Positions 33,793-42,647 are shown, counted from the first letter of the stretch. The stretch: DNA of 48,619 nt from Paracoccaceae bacterium (GCA_018223125.1 JAAEZA010000032.1:1-48619); one strand, 5' to 3'. Translations and numbers: made by a program. Notes: generated by a model not told the origin, from the sequence alone.

Positions 33793-33848
33793 CTGCATTT
33801 GCGAAGCTTCATTTAAGAAGCTTCTTTTATGAAGCTTCATATATGCAG
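33793..33848. repeat. 56-bp symmetric array of three GAAGCTTC palindromes
   Basis: GAAGCTTC occurs at 33803-33810, 33817-33824 and 33831-33838, exactly 14 bp apart, separated by A/T-only hexamers. The array is bounded by CTGCAT (33793-33798) and ATGCAG (33843-33848). The complete segment is an imperfect palindrome centred on the middle copy. It lies between convergent genes, after the ccrM terminator and 96 bp beyond the end of the leftward oxidoreductase gene. It could be a protein-binding array or a long RNA hairpin ending the oxidoreductase message. No known element is recognised. The remainder of the 258-bp spacer (33849-33944) holds only a weak hairpin, CAGTCA / TGACTG. Confidence 0.85.
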
Positions 33849-33944
33849 TATGTTGAGGCGGTTTCTCTATCAGTTCCAGTCAGTTAGAAAGTTGACTGCT
33901 TTCGTGCGCTTTGCGCGATTCCCGCCAGATTCGGGGTACACTCT

Positions 33945-35120
33945 TCAGCCGTAAATTTTAGCCTTAACATTTAGCCAGACCGTTCGGGCCATTGTGCGCC
34001 AGCCGAAGCGGGATCGCACCAGCGCCGTCATTTCCTGTTCGGACAGGCGGCCCAACCGTTCAACCGATTTGTCCCAACGCTCCGGTGAATAGCCCGCAAT
34101 GCGTTTGTTCACCATGAAGCCGAACTTGTAATCCCGCTGGAACGCCCGTCGGGCTGCCGCCTCATACCGGCCAAGCGCCTTATCGTCCCCGCCAAGGTGG
34201 GCTGTCACCTCCGCCCCCAGCAAACGGCCGTATTCCACAGCGATGCGGATACCTTCCCCCACGGTCGGTGTTGCGAAGTTCGCCGCGTCCCCTGTACGCA
34301 CGACGTTGCCGTACACCAGTTCGGGATCGTAAGGCTCTGACGGGATGATCCCCGCGTTGGTTTCATAGTCTTGCGGGATCTTGATACCGTAACGGGCCGC
34401 CTGACCGGACTCCTCAAATGCGTCCATCACCTGCCTTGGCGTCAGATCGGTATCCGGATTGATCACCCCGATCCCAAGTCGCAGCCTGTTATCCGGCGTC
34501 GGGAATATCCAGCCATAGCCTGTGAGCGCCGAAGACCCCACAAACAGAACCGCCCTGTAGGGATCAAAATCCCCGATGGGAAATTCGTATTCGATCCCGA
34601 CGCCGGTGCGCGCTGGCTTGTGCCCCAGTCCCAGACTTTCAAGAACGGCACACTGCCAGCCGGAGGCGTCGATCACCATACGGGACAGGATGCTGAAATT
34701 ACCCCGCTCCCGCGAACGGATCTGGGACAGGAACTGCCCGTCCTCCTGTTCTATGCAACTCAGAAACTTCGCGCCGGTCATCAGCTCGCTGCGCTTGCCA
34801 TCCGACAGGCTGGCAAGGTGCCGGTAAACTGCGGTCACGTCCATCACCGCCATTTTATCGTCTTTCACCGCGAAATGTGCCTCGGCGTTGTCCGAATAAA
34901 AGTCGAGCCGGTCGATGACGCGGTACATTTCCGGCGGGATGCCCAGCGCCTGCATATCCCGCAGCCATGTGCCGCCACTTGTCCGGACAGGCAGGCCGAT
35001 TTCCGCGTCCTGATGCACCACGATACTGTGAACATCATCCCCGAGATGGGAGGCAACGGACAGGCCAGCCGGCCCGCCCCCGACGATCAGCACGTCACAG
35101 GCTATGATGTCAGTCAGCAT
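33945..35120 (-). CDS. FAD-dependent oxidoreductase, geranylgeranyl reductase family
   Basis: 391 residues. The N-terminal dinucleotide site is DVLIVGGGPAGLSVASHLG (residues 9-27), followed by VRTSGGTWLRDMQ, VIDASGWQCAVLESL, GYGWIFPTPDNRLRLGIGV and the FAD-binding segment GDAANFATPTVGEGIRIAVE. This set is typical of the GGR family (isoprenoid reductases, also FixC-like quinone oxidoreductases). Photosynthetic neighbours such as bch genes are absent, so it is not clearly BchP. It may reduce an isoprenoid lipid or act on a polyprenyl quinone. It overlaps the HAD phosphatase gene by 11 bp and is translated after it. Confidence 0.85.
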   Translation of the reverse strand: MLTDIIACDVLIVGGGPAGLSVASHLGDDVHSIVVHQDAEIGLPVRTSGGTWLRDMQALGIPPEMYRVIDRLDFYSDNAEAHFAVKDDKMAVMDVTAVYRHLASLSDGKRSELMTGAKFLSCIEQEDGQFLSQIRSRERGNFSILSRMVIDASGWQCAVLESLGLGHKPARTGVGIEYEFPIGDFDPYRAVLFVGSSALTGYGWIFPTPDNRLRLGIGVINPDTDLTPRQVMDAFEESGQAARYGIKIPQDYETNAGIIPSEPYDPELVYGNVVRTGDAANFATPTVGEGIRIAVEYGRLLGAEVTAHLGGDDKALGRYEAAARRAFQRDYKFGFMVNKRIAGYSPERWDKSVERLGRLSEQEMTALVRSRFGWRTMARTVWLNVKAKIYG

Positions 35121-35772
35121 CCAACCTCAAGAGATCAAACGCGATTTCCGGCACTTCTTCGGGTGCGCCCGCCAAAGCATCCGCTTCGGACTGGTGCAGC
35201 TCGTCCGGTTCGCCATAGCCCCACAGCGCCCCGATACTCGGGATTTCATTGTTGCGGGCACCGAATATATCAAACCGGCGGTCCCCGATCATGACAGTCT
35301 TTGCCGGATCAGCACCGGTTTCATCCAGTGCGAATTTCAGCAGATCGGTTTTGTCGGAATTGGTGCCATCCAGTTCGGAGCCGAACAAACGTTCCACATG
35401 GGCGTGAATGCCGAAATGCTCTATGATTTCCTGCGCATAGACATGGGGCTTGCTGGTGGTGATGAACATCTTGGCGTCCACCTGATGCAGGGCATCGAAC
35501 ATTTCGCCCACACCGTCATAGACATCCGCCAGATACATCGCCTCATCCGTGTAGAACGCACGATACAGATCCACCGCCTGATCCAGATCGGCACCCGGCC
35601 CAAGCAACACGTCAAAGCTGTTCCACAAGGGCGGCCCGATGCACCATGTCAGATCATCTGCATGGGGGATATCAACCATCCCCATTTCACCAAGCGCGTG
35701 CTGGATGGCTTGGGTGATGCCCTCTTTAGGGTCAATCAGTGTCCCGTCGAGATCAAAGAAGAGTGTAAGCAT
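35110..35772 (-). CDS. HAD-superfamily phosphatase (phosphoglycolate phosphatase-like)
   Basis: 220 residues. Motif I is LFFDLDGTLIDPKEGITQAI (nucleophile Asp in DLDGT), motif II is FITTSKP, the Lys is in the PKSYAxE-like SKPHVYAQEI segment, and motif IV is VMIGDRRFDIFGARNNEI. The small helical cap is of the Gph/PpaX type. It dephosphorylates a small phosphate ester such as 2-phosphoglycolate or a nucleotide; the substrate is not determinable here. Its stop overlaps the start of the FAD oxidoreductase gene. Confidence 0.9.
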   Translation of the reverse strand: MLTLFFDLDGTLIDPKEGITQAIQHALGEMGMVDIPHADDLTWCIGPPLWNSFDVLLGPGADLDQAVDLYRAFYTDEAMYLADVYDGVGEMFDALHQVDAKMFITTSKPHVYAQEIIEHFGIHAHVERLFGSELDGTNSDKTDLLKFALDETGADPAKTVMIGDRRFDIFGARNNEIPSIGALWGYGEPDELHQSEADALAGAPEEVPEIAFDLLRLDAD

Positions 35773-35889
35773 GATATCCCGCTGCTGGTCCTGTCGCCGC
35801 TGTTATCGGTAAAAACAATGCGGATTGCCAGCCCATACCTTGCGGGAACAGATAAAGACCCTGTGTGCGGCACAGGGTTGCGCCACGGT

Positions 35890-36213
35890 TCAGTCGTAAA
35901 ACGGGGTTACTTGCGCCACAACCACCGAATTTTCGTCGAGCGCCCGTTGCATCAGGCCTTCTTCGTCTTCGCTGATGTCGTGGCCTTCCGCACGGCGCTC
36001 GGCCAGCGTGCCATACCCCGACACATCCAGCGGCGCCATATCCGCCTGTTTCAGAATCGCCACGGTTTCGCGCACCGCTTCGGCTTCGTCTATACCGCTG
36101 GCAAAACACATCAGTGCCGCGCCGGTTGCGTTCTTTGGCAGGCCATCGCCATCGCTGCGGCCGACTTCGACCAGAAGGGTGAAGACTTGTTGTTTGGAAT
36201 CTGGTTTTGCCAC
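35890..36213 (-). CDS. 107-aa protein of unknown function downstream of dapD
   Basis: No in-frame ATG precedes the conserved-looking part; GTG at 36213 with AAGG eight bases upstream is the best start (V/MAKPDSKQQVF). The sequence is acidic: VFTLLVEVGRSDGDGLPKN, GAALMCFASGIDEAEAVRE, LKQADMAPLDVSGYGTLAE and a terminus with ENSVVVAQVTPFYD. The shape suggests a small alpha/beta domain with two similar halves. Codon pattern matches the neighbours, and the reading direction agrees with dapD, 59 bp upstream. I do not recognise a family. Confidence 0.6.
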   Translation of the reverse strand: MAKPDSKQQVFTLLVEVGRSDGDGLPKNATGAALMCFASGIDEAEAVRETVAILKQADMAPLDVSGYGTLAERRAEGHDISEDEEGLMQRALDENSVVVAQVTPFYD

Positions 36214-36272
36214 AGGGAATGCCTTTGCTGGCGCACCGCAAGGCGATGCGCCGGTTTCATAGAGATGGCGGT

Positions 36273-37100
36273 TTAGTCGCGCAGCAACTCGTTGATCGAG
36301 GTTTTCGAACGTGTCTGCGCATCCACCCGCTTTACGATCACAGCGCAATAGAGGTTCACACCGTTTTTCGATGGCATGGAACCGGACACCACAACCGAAC
36401 CGGCGGGCACTTCGCCATACATTACTTCGCCGGTTTCGCGGTCCACGATCTTGGTGGACTGGCCGATAAACACGCCCATACCCAGAACAGAACCTTCACG
36501 AACGATACAGCCTTCCACAACTTCGGAACGGGCACCGATAAAGCAGTTGTCTTCAATGATGGTCGGGCCAGCCTGCATCGGCTCCAGAACGCCGCCGATG
36601 CCAACACCACCCGACAGATGCACGTTCTTGCCGATCTGCGCACAGCTTCCAACGGTGGCCCATGTGTCAACCATGGTTCCTGTGTCCACATAGGCGCCAA
36701 GGTTCACGAAAGAGGGCATCAGCACCACACCCGGCGCGATATAGGCGGATTTGCGCACGATACAGTTTGGTACAGCGCGGAAGCCGGCCTCACCCCATTG
36801 CGCGTCATCCCAGCCTTTGAACTTGCTGTCGACCTTGTCCCACCAGCCAGCGCCTTGCGGCCCGCCGGACTGCTGTTCCATGTCCTTCAGGCGGAAACCC
36901 AGCAGAACAGCCTTTTTGGCCCACTGGTTTACATGCCAGTCGCCGTTGTCCTGACGCTCTGCAACCCGCAGCTTGCCACTGTCCAGCGCGTTCAGTGTTT
37001 CCTCGATCGCATCACGGGTTTCGCCCGTGGTGGCCGGTGTGATCGCGTCACGATCTTCCCATGCGGCTTCGATGGCGGATTCAAGCTGTGCGTTAGACAT
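36273..37100 (-). CDS. dapD: 2,3,4,5-tetrahydropyridine-2,6-dicarboxylate N-succinyltransferase DapD
   Basis: Succinylase branch of lysine/diaminopimelate synthesis. 275 residues from the ATG at 37100 ([10 protein letters not shown]), the standard DapD length; a frame extension to 37166 is rejected. An alpha-helical N-terminal domain precedes the left-handed beta-helix made of hexapeptide repeats, for example [40 protein letters not shown] and [10 protein letters not shown]-like turns up to about residue 250. It converts tetrahydrodipicolinate and succinyl-CoA to N-succinyl-2-amino-6-oxopimelate. It follows the threonine-dehydratase gene on the same strand. Confidence 0.96.
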   Translation of the reverse strand: MSNAQLESAIEAAWEDRDAITPATTGETRDAIEETLNALDSGKLRVAERQDNGDWHVNQWAKKAVLLGFRLKDMEQQSGGPQGAGWWDKVDSKFKGWDDAQWGEAGFRAVPNCIVRKSAYIAPGVVLMPSFVNLGAYVDTGTMVDTWATVGSCAQIGKNVHLSGGVGIGGVLEPMQAGPTIIEDNCFIGARSEVVEGCIVREGSVLGMGVFIGQSTKIVDRETGEVMYGEVPAGSVVVSGSMPSKNGVNLYCAVIVKRVDAQTRSKTSINELLRD

Positions 37101-37166
37101 ATCGGTTTTCCGTTCTGATGGTCTGAAGTTCCAAGGCGCTATAGCCCTAAAGTGCCCGTCGCGCAA

Positions 37167-38087
37167 TCACCCGAACGGGTCCTGGGACAAGTTGCTGCCG
37201 CACAGCAGGACAGCGACCTTTTCGCCCGGCGCGGGCTTGTAGGCACCGCACATCAGGGCAGACAGGGCGGTGGCCCCTGCGGGTTCAACCAACTGGCGTG
37301 TTTCCTGCCAGAGCGCCTTCTGTGCTGAAAGGATTGCATCATCCGGCACAAGCACGCTTTCAACCTGCGTCTTTCGTGCAAGATCGAAACAGATCTGCCC
37401 GATTTTCCCGGCGCCCAGCGCATTGGCCGCAACGCCGCTGACGTCCACCTGTGCCGGTTCACCTGCGGCCAATGCAGCGTTCAGGGTCGGTGCAAGCACG
37501 GGTTCGACTGCCACGATTTTCCGCCGTTTGCCAAGCCAAGCCATGGCCCCGCCGATCAACCCGCCACCGCCGACAGCGATCAGCACCGTGTCCGCATCCA
37601 GACCCTGGTCTTCCCATTCCAGCGCAACAGTGCCCTGCCCTGCGACGGTGGGACCGGCATCATAGGCATGCACCTGCATCGCGCCGGTTTCTGCCTCGTA
37701 AGCCTGCGCCGCCGTCAGCGCGTTGGCATAGACACCGCCGACCACTTCCAGATCCGCGCCGCAGCGTTCGATCAGGCCGATTTTGGCAGGCCCTGCCAGT
37801 TCCGGTACAAAAATCTTTGCACGGTGGCCCAGTTTCTGCGCAGCATAGGCCACCGCTGCCCCGTGGTTCCCCCCCGAAGCCGCGACCAGCCCCGCCTTTG
37901 GCACATCCAGCGACAACAGTGTGTTGAACGCCCCGCGTGCCTTGAAACTGCCGGTATGTTGCACCTGCTCCAGCTTGAGAGACACCGGATAACCAAGGCC
38001 GAAGCCATCGATTTCCAGCACCGGAGTGCGCAACACATGGGGCGCAACCCGCTGATAGGCTGCGGTAATTTCTGTTTGCCAATTCAT
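37167..38087 (-). CDS. Threonine/serine dehydratase-like PLP enzyme
   Basis: 306 residues from the ATG at 38087 (MNWQTEITAAYQ), with GGAAAGAC upstream; an ATG at 38126 has no ribosome site. Fold-type II PLP enzyme: the Schiff-base Lys in HTGSFKARGAFNTL, SGGNHGAAVAYAA, the phosphate-binding glycine loop VGGGGLIGGAMAWLG and LLCGSN at the end. It has no C-terminal ACT regulatory domain, so it is the short catabolic kind (TdcB/serine racemase-like). It deaminates threonine or serine to 2-oxo acids, or a related hydroxy amino acid. It is divergent from the LOG gene. Confidence 0.88.
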   Translation of the reverse strand: MNWQTEITAAYQRVAPHVLRTPVLEIDGFGLGYPVSLKLEQVQHTGSFKARGAFNTLLSLDVPKAGLVAASGGNHGAAVAYAAQKLGHRAKIFVPELAGPAKIGLIERCGADLEVVGGVYANALTAAQAYEAETGAMQVHAYDAGPTVAGQGTVALEWEDQGLDADTVLIAVGGGGLIGGAMAWLGKRRKIVAVEPVLAPTLNAALAAGEPAQVDVSGVAANALGAGKIGQICFDLARKTQVESVLVPDDAILSAQKALWQETRQLVEPAGATALSALMCGAYKPAPGEKVAVLLCGSNLSQDPFG

Positions 38088-38184
38088 AAGTTTAGTCTTT
38101 CCGATTTCTTGACCTGACACGGACATTGCAAAAGGCTAGACGACAGGCAATGCTGGTGCAACACAGAACCAAGAGGCTTTATCA

Positions 38185-39054
38185 ATGGCACGCAAACAAA
38201 ATACTTTTCCCAACGCCGAAGACGACATTTCCAGAGCAGCCGGCGTCCCGGACACTCCGCAAACCCGTTCGCCCGCCTATCGACTGGCCTTTGCCGACGA
38301 TGATTTCCTGTGCCGTGATGAATTGCGGGCAACACGCATCCAGCTGGAAATGCTGAAACCGGAACTCATCCTTGCAGAAAAAGGGATTGAAAGCACCGTT
38401 GTCATGTTTGGCGGCGCACGTATTCCTGAACCTTCTCGAAAGGATGAAGCCCGTACCAAAACACTGGCAGACCTGTCCAAATACTACGATCAGGCCCGCG
38501 AATTCGCCCGTTTGATGACGATAAAATCAATGGAAAGCTACGGACGCGAGGATGTTATCGTCACCGGTGGTGGCCCCGGTGTGATGGAAGCAGGCAACCG
38601 TGGTGCGGCGGATGCGGGGGGGGCATCGATGTCACTGAACATCGTGCTACCACACGAACAGGCACCAAACGAATATTGCACGCCGGACCTCTGTTTCAAC
38701 TTCCACTATTTCGCCACCCGCAAGATCCACTTCCTGATGCGCGCCAAGGCGATCACGGTGTTTCCGGGCGGCTTTGGCACTCTGGATGAATTGTTCGAAA
38801 CCCTGACACTGATCCAGACCGGCCGGATGGAACGGATGCCGGTTCTGTTGTTTGGCGAAGAGTTCTGGCGCAAGATCATCAACTGGGAGGCACTGGCAGA
38901 TGCGGGCACGATCTCGGCAGAGGATATCAAGCTGTTCCACTTTGTGGAAACCGCCGCAGAAGCGGTTCAGATCATTGAAGATTTCAAGGATGTAACCGAC
39001 CCACTGAACGCGCCTGTGATCGATTCAACCATACCGGAACAATCCGTTCGCTAA
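38185..39054 (+). CDS. LOG-family protein (TIGR00730-like Rossmann fold)
   Basis: 289 residues. It contains VVMFGGARIPEPS, the nucleotide-binding VTGGGPGVMEAGNRGAADAG and the family signature FPGGFGTLDELFETLTLIQ with the PGGxGTxxE core. LOG-type enzymes cleave nucleoside 5'-monophosphates to base plus ribose 5-phosphate; in plants this activates cytokinins. Bacterial forms handle AMP, GMP or similar nucleotides. The N-terminal ~75 residues before the core are longer than in the small LOG proteins, a type common in Proteobacteria. It converges with mepA. Confidence 0.9.
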   Translation: MARKQNTFPNAEDDISRAAGVPDTPQTRSPAYRLAFADDDFLCRDELRATRIQLEMLKPELILAEKGIESTVVMFGGARIPEPSRKDEARTKTLADLSKYYDQAREFARLMTIKSMESYGREDVIVTGGGPGVMEAGNRGAADAGGASMSLNIVLPHEQAPNEYCTPDLCFNFHYFATRKIHFLMRAKAITVFPGGFGTLDELFETLTLIQTGRMERMPVLLFGEEFWRKIINWEALADAGTISAEDIKLFHFVETAAEAVQIIEDFKDVTDPLNAPVIDSTIPEQSVR

Positions 39055-39076
39055 CGCGCGTGCGGATCAAATAAAA

Positions 39077-39101
39077 GGGGCGCAATCTGGAATTGCGCCC
39101 C
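39077..39101 (-). terminator. Terminator of mepA (shared hairpin with the LOG gene)
   Basis: 10-bp perfect stem GGGGCGCAAT / ATTGCGCCCC with loop CTGGA. Read on the minus strand it is followed by TTTTATTT, giving an intrinsic terminator 21 bp past the mepA stop codon. On the plus strand the LOG gene ends 22 bp before it, but no T-run follows. Confidence 0.8.
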
Positions 39102-39122
39102 CGTGTGCGAAACGGATCGCTG

Positions 39123-40109
39123 TCAGTTGCTTTGCAGCACAGTCATGCACTGTTTGGGAAGATCGGCCATTGTGTAATCCCGCGCCCCCCGCTTGCGCGG
39201 CGTCTTTTTCGCGGGTTTCTTCTTTTTCTGCGTCACTTTCTTCGGCGGATTCAGATAGTCGGTTACCCACCAGTTCAGTGTCGCATCACAGCCATCGCCT
39301 CCCTTTGACAAAGCTTTGACCGTTGGCGTCTGATTGATACATCCCGCCTGCCCGCGCGGACATTTCAGGCGTACGTGGAAATGGGTATTATGCCCGTACA
39401 GGGGACGCACCTTTTGCAACCACTTCCGGTTTCCTCTGGTGTTGTTACACATCCAGATCTTCGCTGGCGCCGTGATGAAAATACGGTCCACACGGGGGTC
39501 TTCTGCGGCCCGTTTGATGATATTTGCGTGCTGCTGGGTCCAGTTACTGTTAACACTACGCTGATCACCGGACCGGACGTTGGTGGAAGACAGACGCTCC
39601 CGCTCGGACCGGCTGAGGTTCAGTCGGGTCGGACGGTAAAGCCAGATATCCGCGTCCAGCCCCAACTGGTGGGACTGGTGCCCTGACAGCATCGGCCCGC
39701 CGCGCGCCTGCGAGATGTCCCCCAGATACAACCCCGCCCATCCCGGCTGGGTCGCTGCATAGGCGCTGAGGTCTTTCAGGAACTGGATCGTTTCGGGATG
39801 GCCCCAATGCCGGTTCCTGCTCAGCCGCATGGCCTGCCAGGTCGGCCCGCTTTCTGCCAGTTGAACCCCGCCTGCAAGACAACCTTTGGCATAGGTGCCA
39901 ATAGCGGCCGGCTTGTGGCGCGACGGTGCACCCTTTGCCCCGAAAAGCTGGTTGGCTTTGGTGCCGGAGGTGGATTTGCGAATGATCTGGGCTTGGGGTT
40001 CTGGCGCTATGGCCGCCCCGTCCCGCAGTGTTTGCCCTGTCTGTGCCAGCGCCTGAAAGCCCAAGGCACAGGCCAGAACGGCAGCGCCCCCCACAACAGA
40101 AAATCGCAT
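39123..40109 (-). CDS. mepA: Penicillin-insensitive murein endopeptidase MepA
   Basis: 328 residues from the ATG at 40109, preceded by GGAGTAGG. Signal peptide MRFSVVGGAAVLACALGFQ, cleavage near ALA-QTGQ. The MepA peptidase domain has GCLAGGVQLAESGPTWQAMR, MLSGHQSHQLGLDADIWLY (zinc His and Asp of HxxxxxGxxxD) and YGHNTHFHVRLKCP (HxH zinc motif), with six or more cysteines for disulfides. It cleaves D-Ala-meso-DAP cross-links in the periplasm. A Lys-rich insert, KKVTQKKKKPAKKTPRKRG, sits before the last ~20 residues and is not part of the catalytic domain. It starts 4 bp before the end of the MFS gene, forming an operon with it. Confidence 0.95.
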   Translation of the reverse strand: MRFSVVGGAAVLACALGFQALAQTGQTLRDGAAIAPEPQAQIIRKSTSGTKANQLFGAKGAPSRHKPAAIGTYAKGCLAGGVQLAESGPTWQAMRLSRNRHWGHPETIQFLKDLSAYAATQPGWAGLYLGDISQARGGPMLSGHQSHQLGLDADIWLYRPTRLNLSRSERERLSSTNVRSGDQRSVNSNWTQQHANIIKRAAEDPRVDRIFITAPAKIWMCNNTRGNRKWLQKVRPLYGHNTHFHVRLKCPRGQAGCINQTPTVKALSKGGDGCDATLNWWVTDYLNPPKKVTQKKKKPAKKTPRKRGARDYTMADLPKQCMTVLQSN

Positions 40110-40113
40110 TATC

Positions 40114-41445
40114 CTACTCCTTTGATGTCTCAACCCACTTCAACATGATCAGTCCGATACCGAACAATAGTATAATTGGTAGTGAAATTCCAAACCGCTG
40201 GCTACCGGTGGCCAGCACGCAAATGCCGATCAGCATCGGCGCGATGAAGGTCGTCGCCCGTCCCGACAGCGCATAAAGGCCGAATGCCTCGGTCAGGCGG
40301 TCGTCTTTCACCTGATGCACCAGCAAGGTCCGCGAGGCCGCCTGAATGGTGCCCCCTGCCGCGCCGATAGAGGCCCCGCAGATCATGAACAATACATCCG
40401 GCAGGCTGCTGCCCGCCGCCAGTTCCACACCAAAGACAGACTCGCGCCCCGTCCCGGCGATCAGGACACAGACCCCGATCAGGATCGAAATCGATAGAAC
40501 CACAACAAACTTCGGCCCCATCCATTTGTCGAGATAACCGCCAAGCCAGCAGAACAAAGCCCCCGCCGCAATCGATACGATGCCGTAAACACCAAGCTGG
40601 CCAATCTCCCAGCCCAGAACCCCCGTGGCATAAATGCCACCAAAGGAATAAAGCCCGTTCAGCGCGTCGCGGTAAAACATGGAAGAGCCGAGATACATGG
40701 CAAAACTGCGCCTCTCGGGCAGGCTGCGAACGGTGTTCCACAGCCCCTTCAACGCCTGTCCGACAGCACCTGCCGCCCGCTTGCGCCGCACCACATCAGG
40801 CACCCAGAAGAAAAACGGCAGGATAAAGATGAAATACCAGAGCGCCGTTAACGGCCCGAGAGCGCGTTTATCCTCCCCCAAGGCAGGATCAAGCCCGAGG
40901 ATCGGGTCCATGCCGGTGATTGTTTTCCCTTCAGACAGGACAACCACAAACAGGATCGCAAGGATCAGCGCAAAAAATCCGCCCAGATAGCCAAAGGCCC
41001 AGCCACTGCCCGAAATGCGACCCAGTTCATCCTTCGTTCCTAACGTCGGTAAGATTCCGTTTACAAAAATCTGGGATAATTCGACCCCGATGAGCCCGAT
41101 TGCAAAGGAAACCAGAACCCAGAAAACCGTCTCCATCTGGGGCAAGGCAAACCACAAACCGGTTGCCCCGATGATGTAAAACAGGGAAAAAACAAAAATC
41201 CACGGTTTACGCGGACCGGTCGTGTCTGAAATCGCCCCCAGTATCGGGGCTGCGATGGCAATGGCGATCCCCGTCAGGGTCAGCATCAGGCTCCAGTAGG
41301 CGGTGCCTGTTTCCTTATCAAGAGCCACAAAATCAGTAAAATATGGTGCAAAAAAGAAAGTGATCAGCAGAGTGTGATAGGGCTGCGCCGCCCAATCATA
41401 GAAGAACCAGCCCCAGACGGATTTTTTTGAGGGTACGGTGGCCAT
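40114..41445 (-). CDS. MFS transporter, UMF1/Atg22-like family
   Basis: 443 residues from the ATG at 41445 (MATVPSKKSVWGW) with AAGGAG seven bases upstream. About twelve membrane segments. The opening WGWFFYDWAAQPYHTLLITF and the first loop PILGAISDTTGPRKPW are those of the UMF1 (DUF894) group related to yeast Atg22, a vacuolar amino acid effluxer. LGGYLDKWMGPK is the second-half loop. Bacterial substrates are not known. Its end is separated from mepA by 4 bp, so a link to peptidoglycan fragment recycling is conceivable but unproven. Confidence 0.9.
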   Translation of the reverse strand: MATVPSKKSVWGWFFYDWAAQPYHTLLITFFFAPYFTDFVALDKETGTAYWSLMLTLTGIAIAIAAPILGAISDTTGPRKPWIFVFSLFYIIGATGLWFALPQMETVFWVLVSFAIGLIGVELSQIFVNGILPTLGTKDELGRISGSGWAFGYLGGFFALILAILFVVVLSEGKTITGMDPILGLDPALGEDKRALGPLTALWYFIFILPFFFWVPDVVRRKRAAGAVGQALKGLWNTVRSLPERRSFAMYLGSSMFYRDALNGLYSFGGIYATGVLGWEIGQLGVYGIVSIAAGALFCWLGGYLDKWMGPKFVVVLSISILIGVCVLIAGTGRESVFGVELAAGSSLPDVLFMICGASIGAAGGTIQAASRTLLVHQVKDDRLTEAFGLYALSGRATTFIAPMLIGICVLATGSQRFGISLPIILLFGIGLIMLKWVETSKE

Positions 41446-41624
41446 AGAGTGGCTCCTTAATGAATTCAATCTTTGCCCGAGTAGAACCCGTTTCCGCAAA
41501 GCCGTGCAAGGAATAACGAACCAGGAGACGGACTTCCCTGTAACGCCGGTTTAACGCCAACGCGCCATCTTGCGCTGGAGCTTTGCAGACACTAGGTCTC
41601 TATTAAAGTAAAATGGGAATACAG

Positions 41625-41906
41625 ATGACCACTCTCGGACTTATCCTTCTCGCCATTCTGAATGTTGCATGGTGGATTTTGATCGCACATATCGTGATCG
41701 GCTGGCTGGTAAACTTTCAGGTGCTGAACATGCGCCAACCGATCGTTGCGCAGATCTACTTTGGCCTGAACCGCATACTGGAACCGGTCTACGAACCGAT
41801 CCGCCGCTTCCTGCCGCCCACCGGCGGTCTGGATTTCTCGCCGATCATCGTGTTTCTGGGCATTGTGGTGCTGCGGATCATCATCACGCAGAACATGATC
41901 TACTAA
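41625..41906 (+). CDS. YggT family membrane protein
   Basis: 93 residues from the ATG at 41625, preceded by GGGA with suitable spacing; an ATG four codons earlier has none. Two hydrophobic regions, LGLILLAILNVAWWILIAHI and SPIIVFLGIVVLRIII, surround the conserved amphipathic loop with LNRILEPVYEPIRRFLPP, which is diagnostic for YggT. YggT proteins are linked to osmotic tolerance and are often coded near division genes; the mechanism is unknown. It converges with msrA, 6 bp apart. Confidence 0.93.
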   Translation: MTTLGLILLAILNVAWWILIAHIVIGWLVNFQVLNMRQPIVAQIYFGLNRILEPVYEPIRRFLPPTGGLDFSPIIVFLGIVVLRIIITQNMIY

Positions 41907-41912
41907 TCCGGA

Positions 41913-42563
41913 TCAACCGTTCGGCAGGCTGTGCGCTTCTGCGCCCCACAAGGCGCGGATGCGTTGGTCCCGACCACAGGCATCGCGGTATTTTTTGTAG
42001 GCGTCCTTGCGCTTGACCAAGCCGAACCGCGTTAAGACTTTTTTCGAGCTTTTGTAGTAATCCTGATGGTAGGCTTCTGCGGGATAAAACGCCGGTGCCT
42101 TCAGGATAGGGGTTACAATCCGCTGGCCAAGCGCAGCTTCGGCCTTGGCCTTTGACGTTCGTGCTGTTTTCTCTTGCGCCGCACTGACCGGAAAAACAGC
42201 GGTTCGATAACTGTCGCCCCGATCACAGAATTGCCCGCCCGCATCTGTCGGGTCCACCGAACGCCAGAATTTATGCAACAGGCTGGCATAGCTGATCTTC
42301 GCCGGATCAAAGCGGATCAACACGGCCTCGTAATGGCCGGTTCCCCCCTTAGACACAGTCTTGTAATCCGCCTTATCCGCTGGTCCGCCGATGTAACCCG
42401 ATTGTGCGTCAATCACACCGGGGAGCGATTCAAAATCGGATTCCACACACCAGAAACAGCCCCCCGCAAAAATCGCATCCTCTGCCACCACCGCCTTTAA
42501 CGGCACAACGCCGGCAAAAACAGTCAGGACGATGAGGCGTAAAAGATGTTTGGAATAGACCAT
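41913..42563 (-). CDS. msrA: Exported peptide-methionine (S)-S-oxide reductase MsrA
   Basis: 216 residues. An N-terminal signal sequence (LLRLIVLTVFAGVVPLKAVVA, cited in part) points to the periplasm. The catalytic motif is AIFAGGCFWCVESDFESLPG, with the nucleophilic Cys in GCFWC, then GYIGG, GHYEAVLIRFDP and the C-terminal YHQDYYK. Resolving Cys candidates are in QFCDRGD and RDACGRD. It repairs oxidised methionine in exported proteins. MsrB is not in the window. The gene is divergent from a sulfotransferase-like gene whose 5' end lies close by. Confidence 0.93.
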   Translation of the reverse strand: MVYSKHLLRLIVLTVFAGVVPLKAVVAEDAIFAGGCFWCVESDFESLPGVIDAQSGYIGGPADKADYKTVSKGGTGHYEAVLIRFDPAKISYASLLHKFWRSVDPTDAGGQFCDRGDSYRTAVFPVSAAQEKTARTSKAKAEAALGQRIVTPILKAPAFYPAEAYHQDYYKSSKKVLTRFGLVKRKDAYKKYRDACGRDQRIRALWGAEAHSLPNG

Positions 42564-42647
42564 GGGACAACAGTTCTTTCGCTAGGGAAGGTTTATTGTT
42601 ACTGCAAATTCACTGGTTCACTTACAATTAACAACTCGGTGATAGAT

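Noticed and set aside
33793-33848. GAAGCTTC repeats as a CRISPR or tandem-iteron origin
   Set aside because: Repeat units are only 8 bp with 6-bp spacers and no cas, rep or par genes nearby; reported as a symmetric repeat of unknown function instead.
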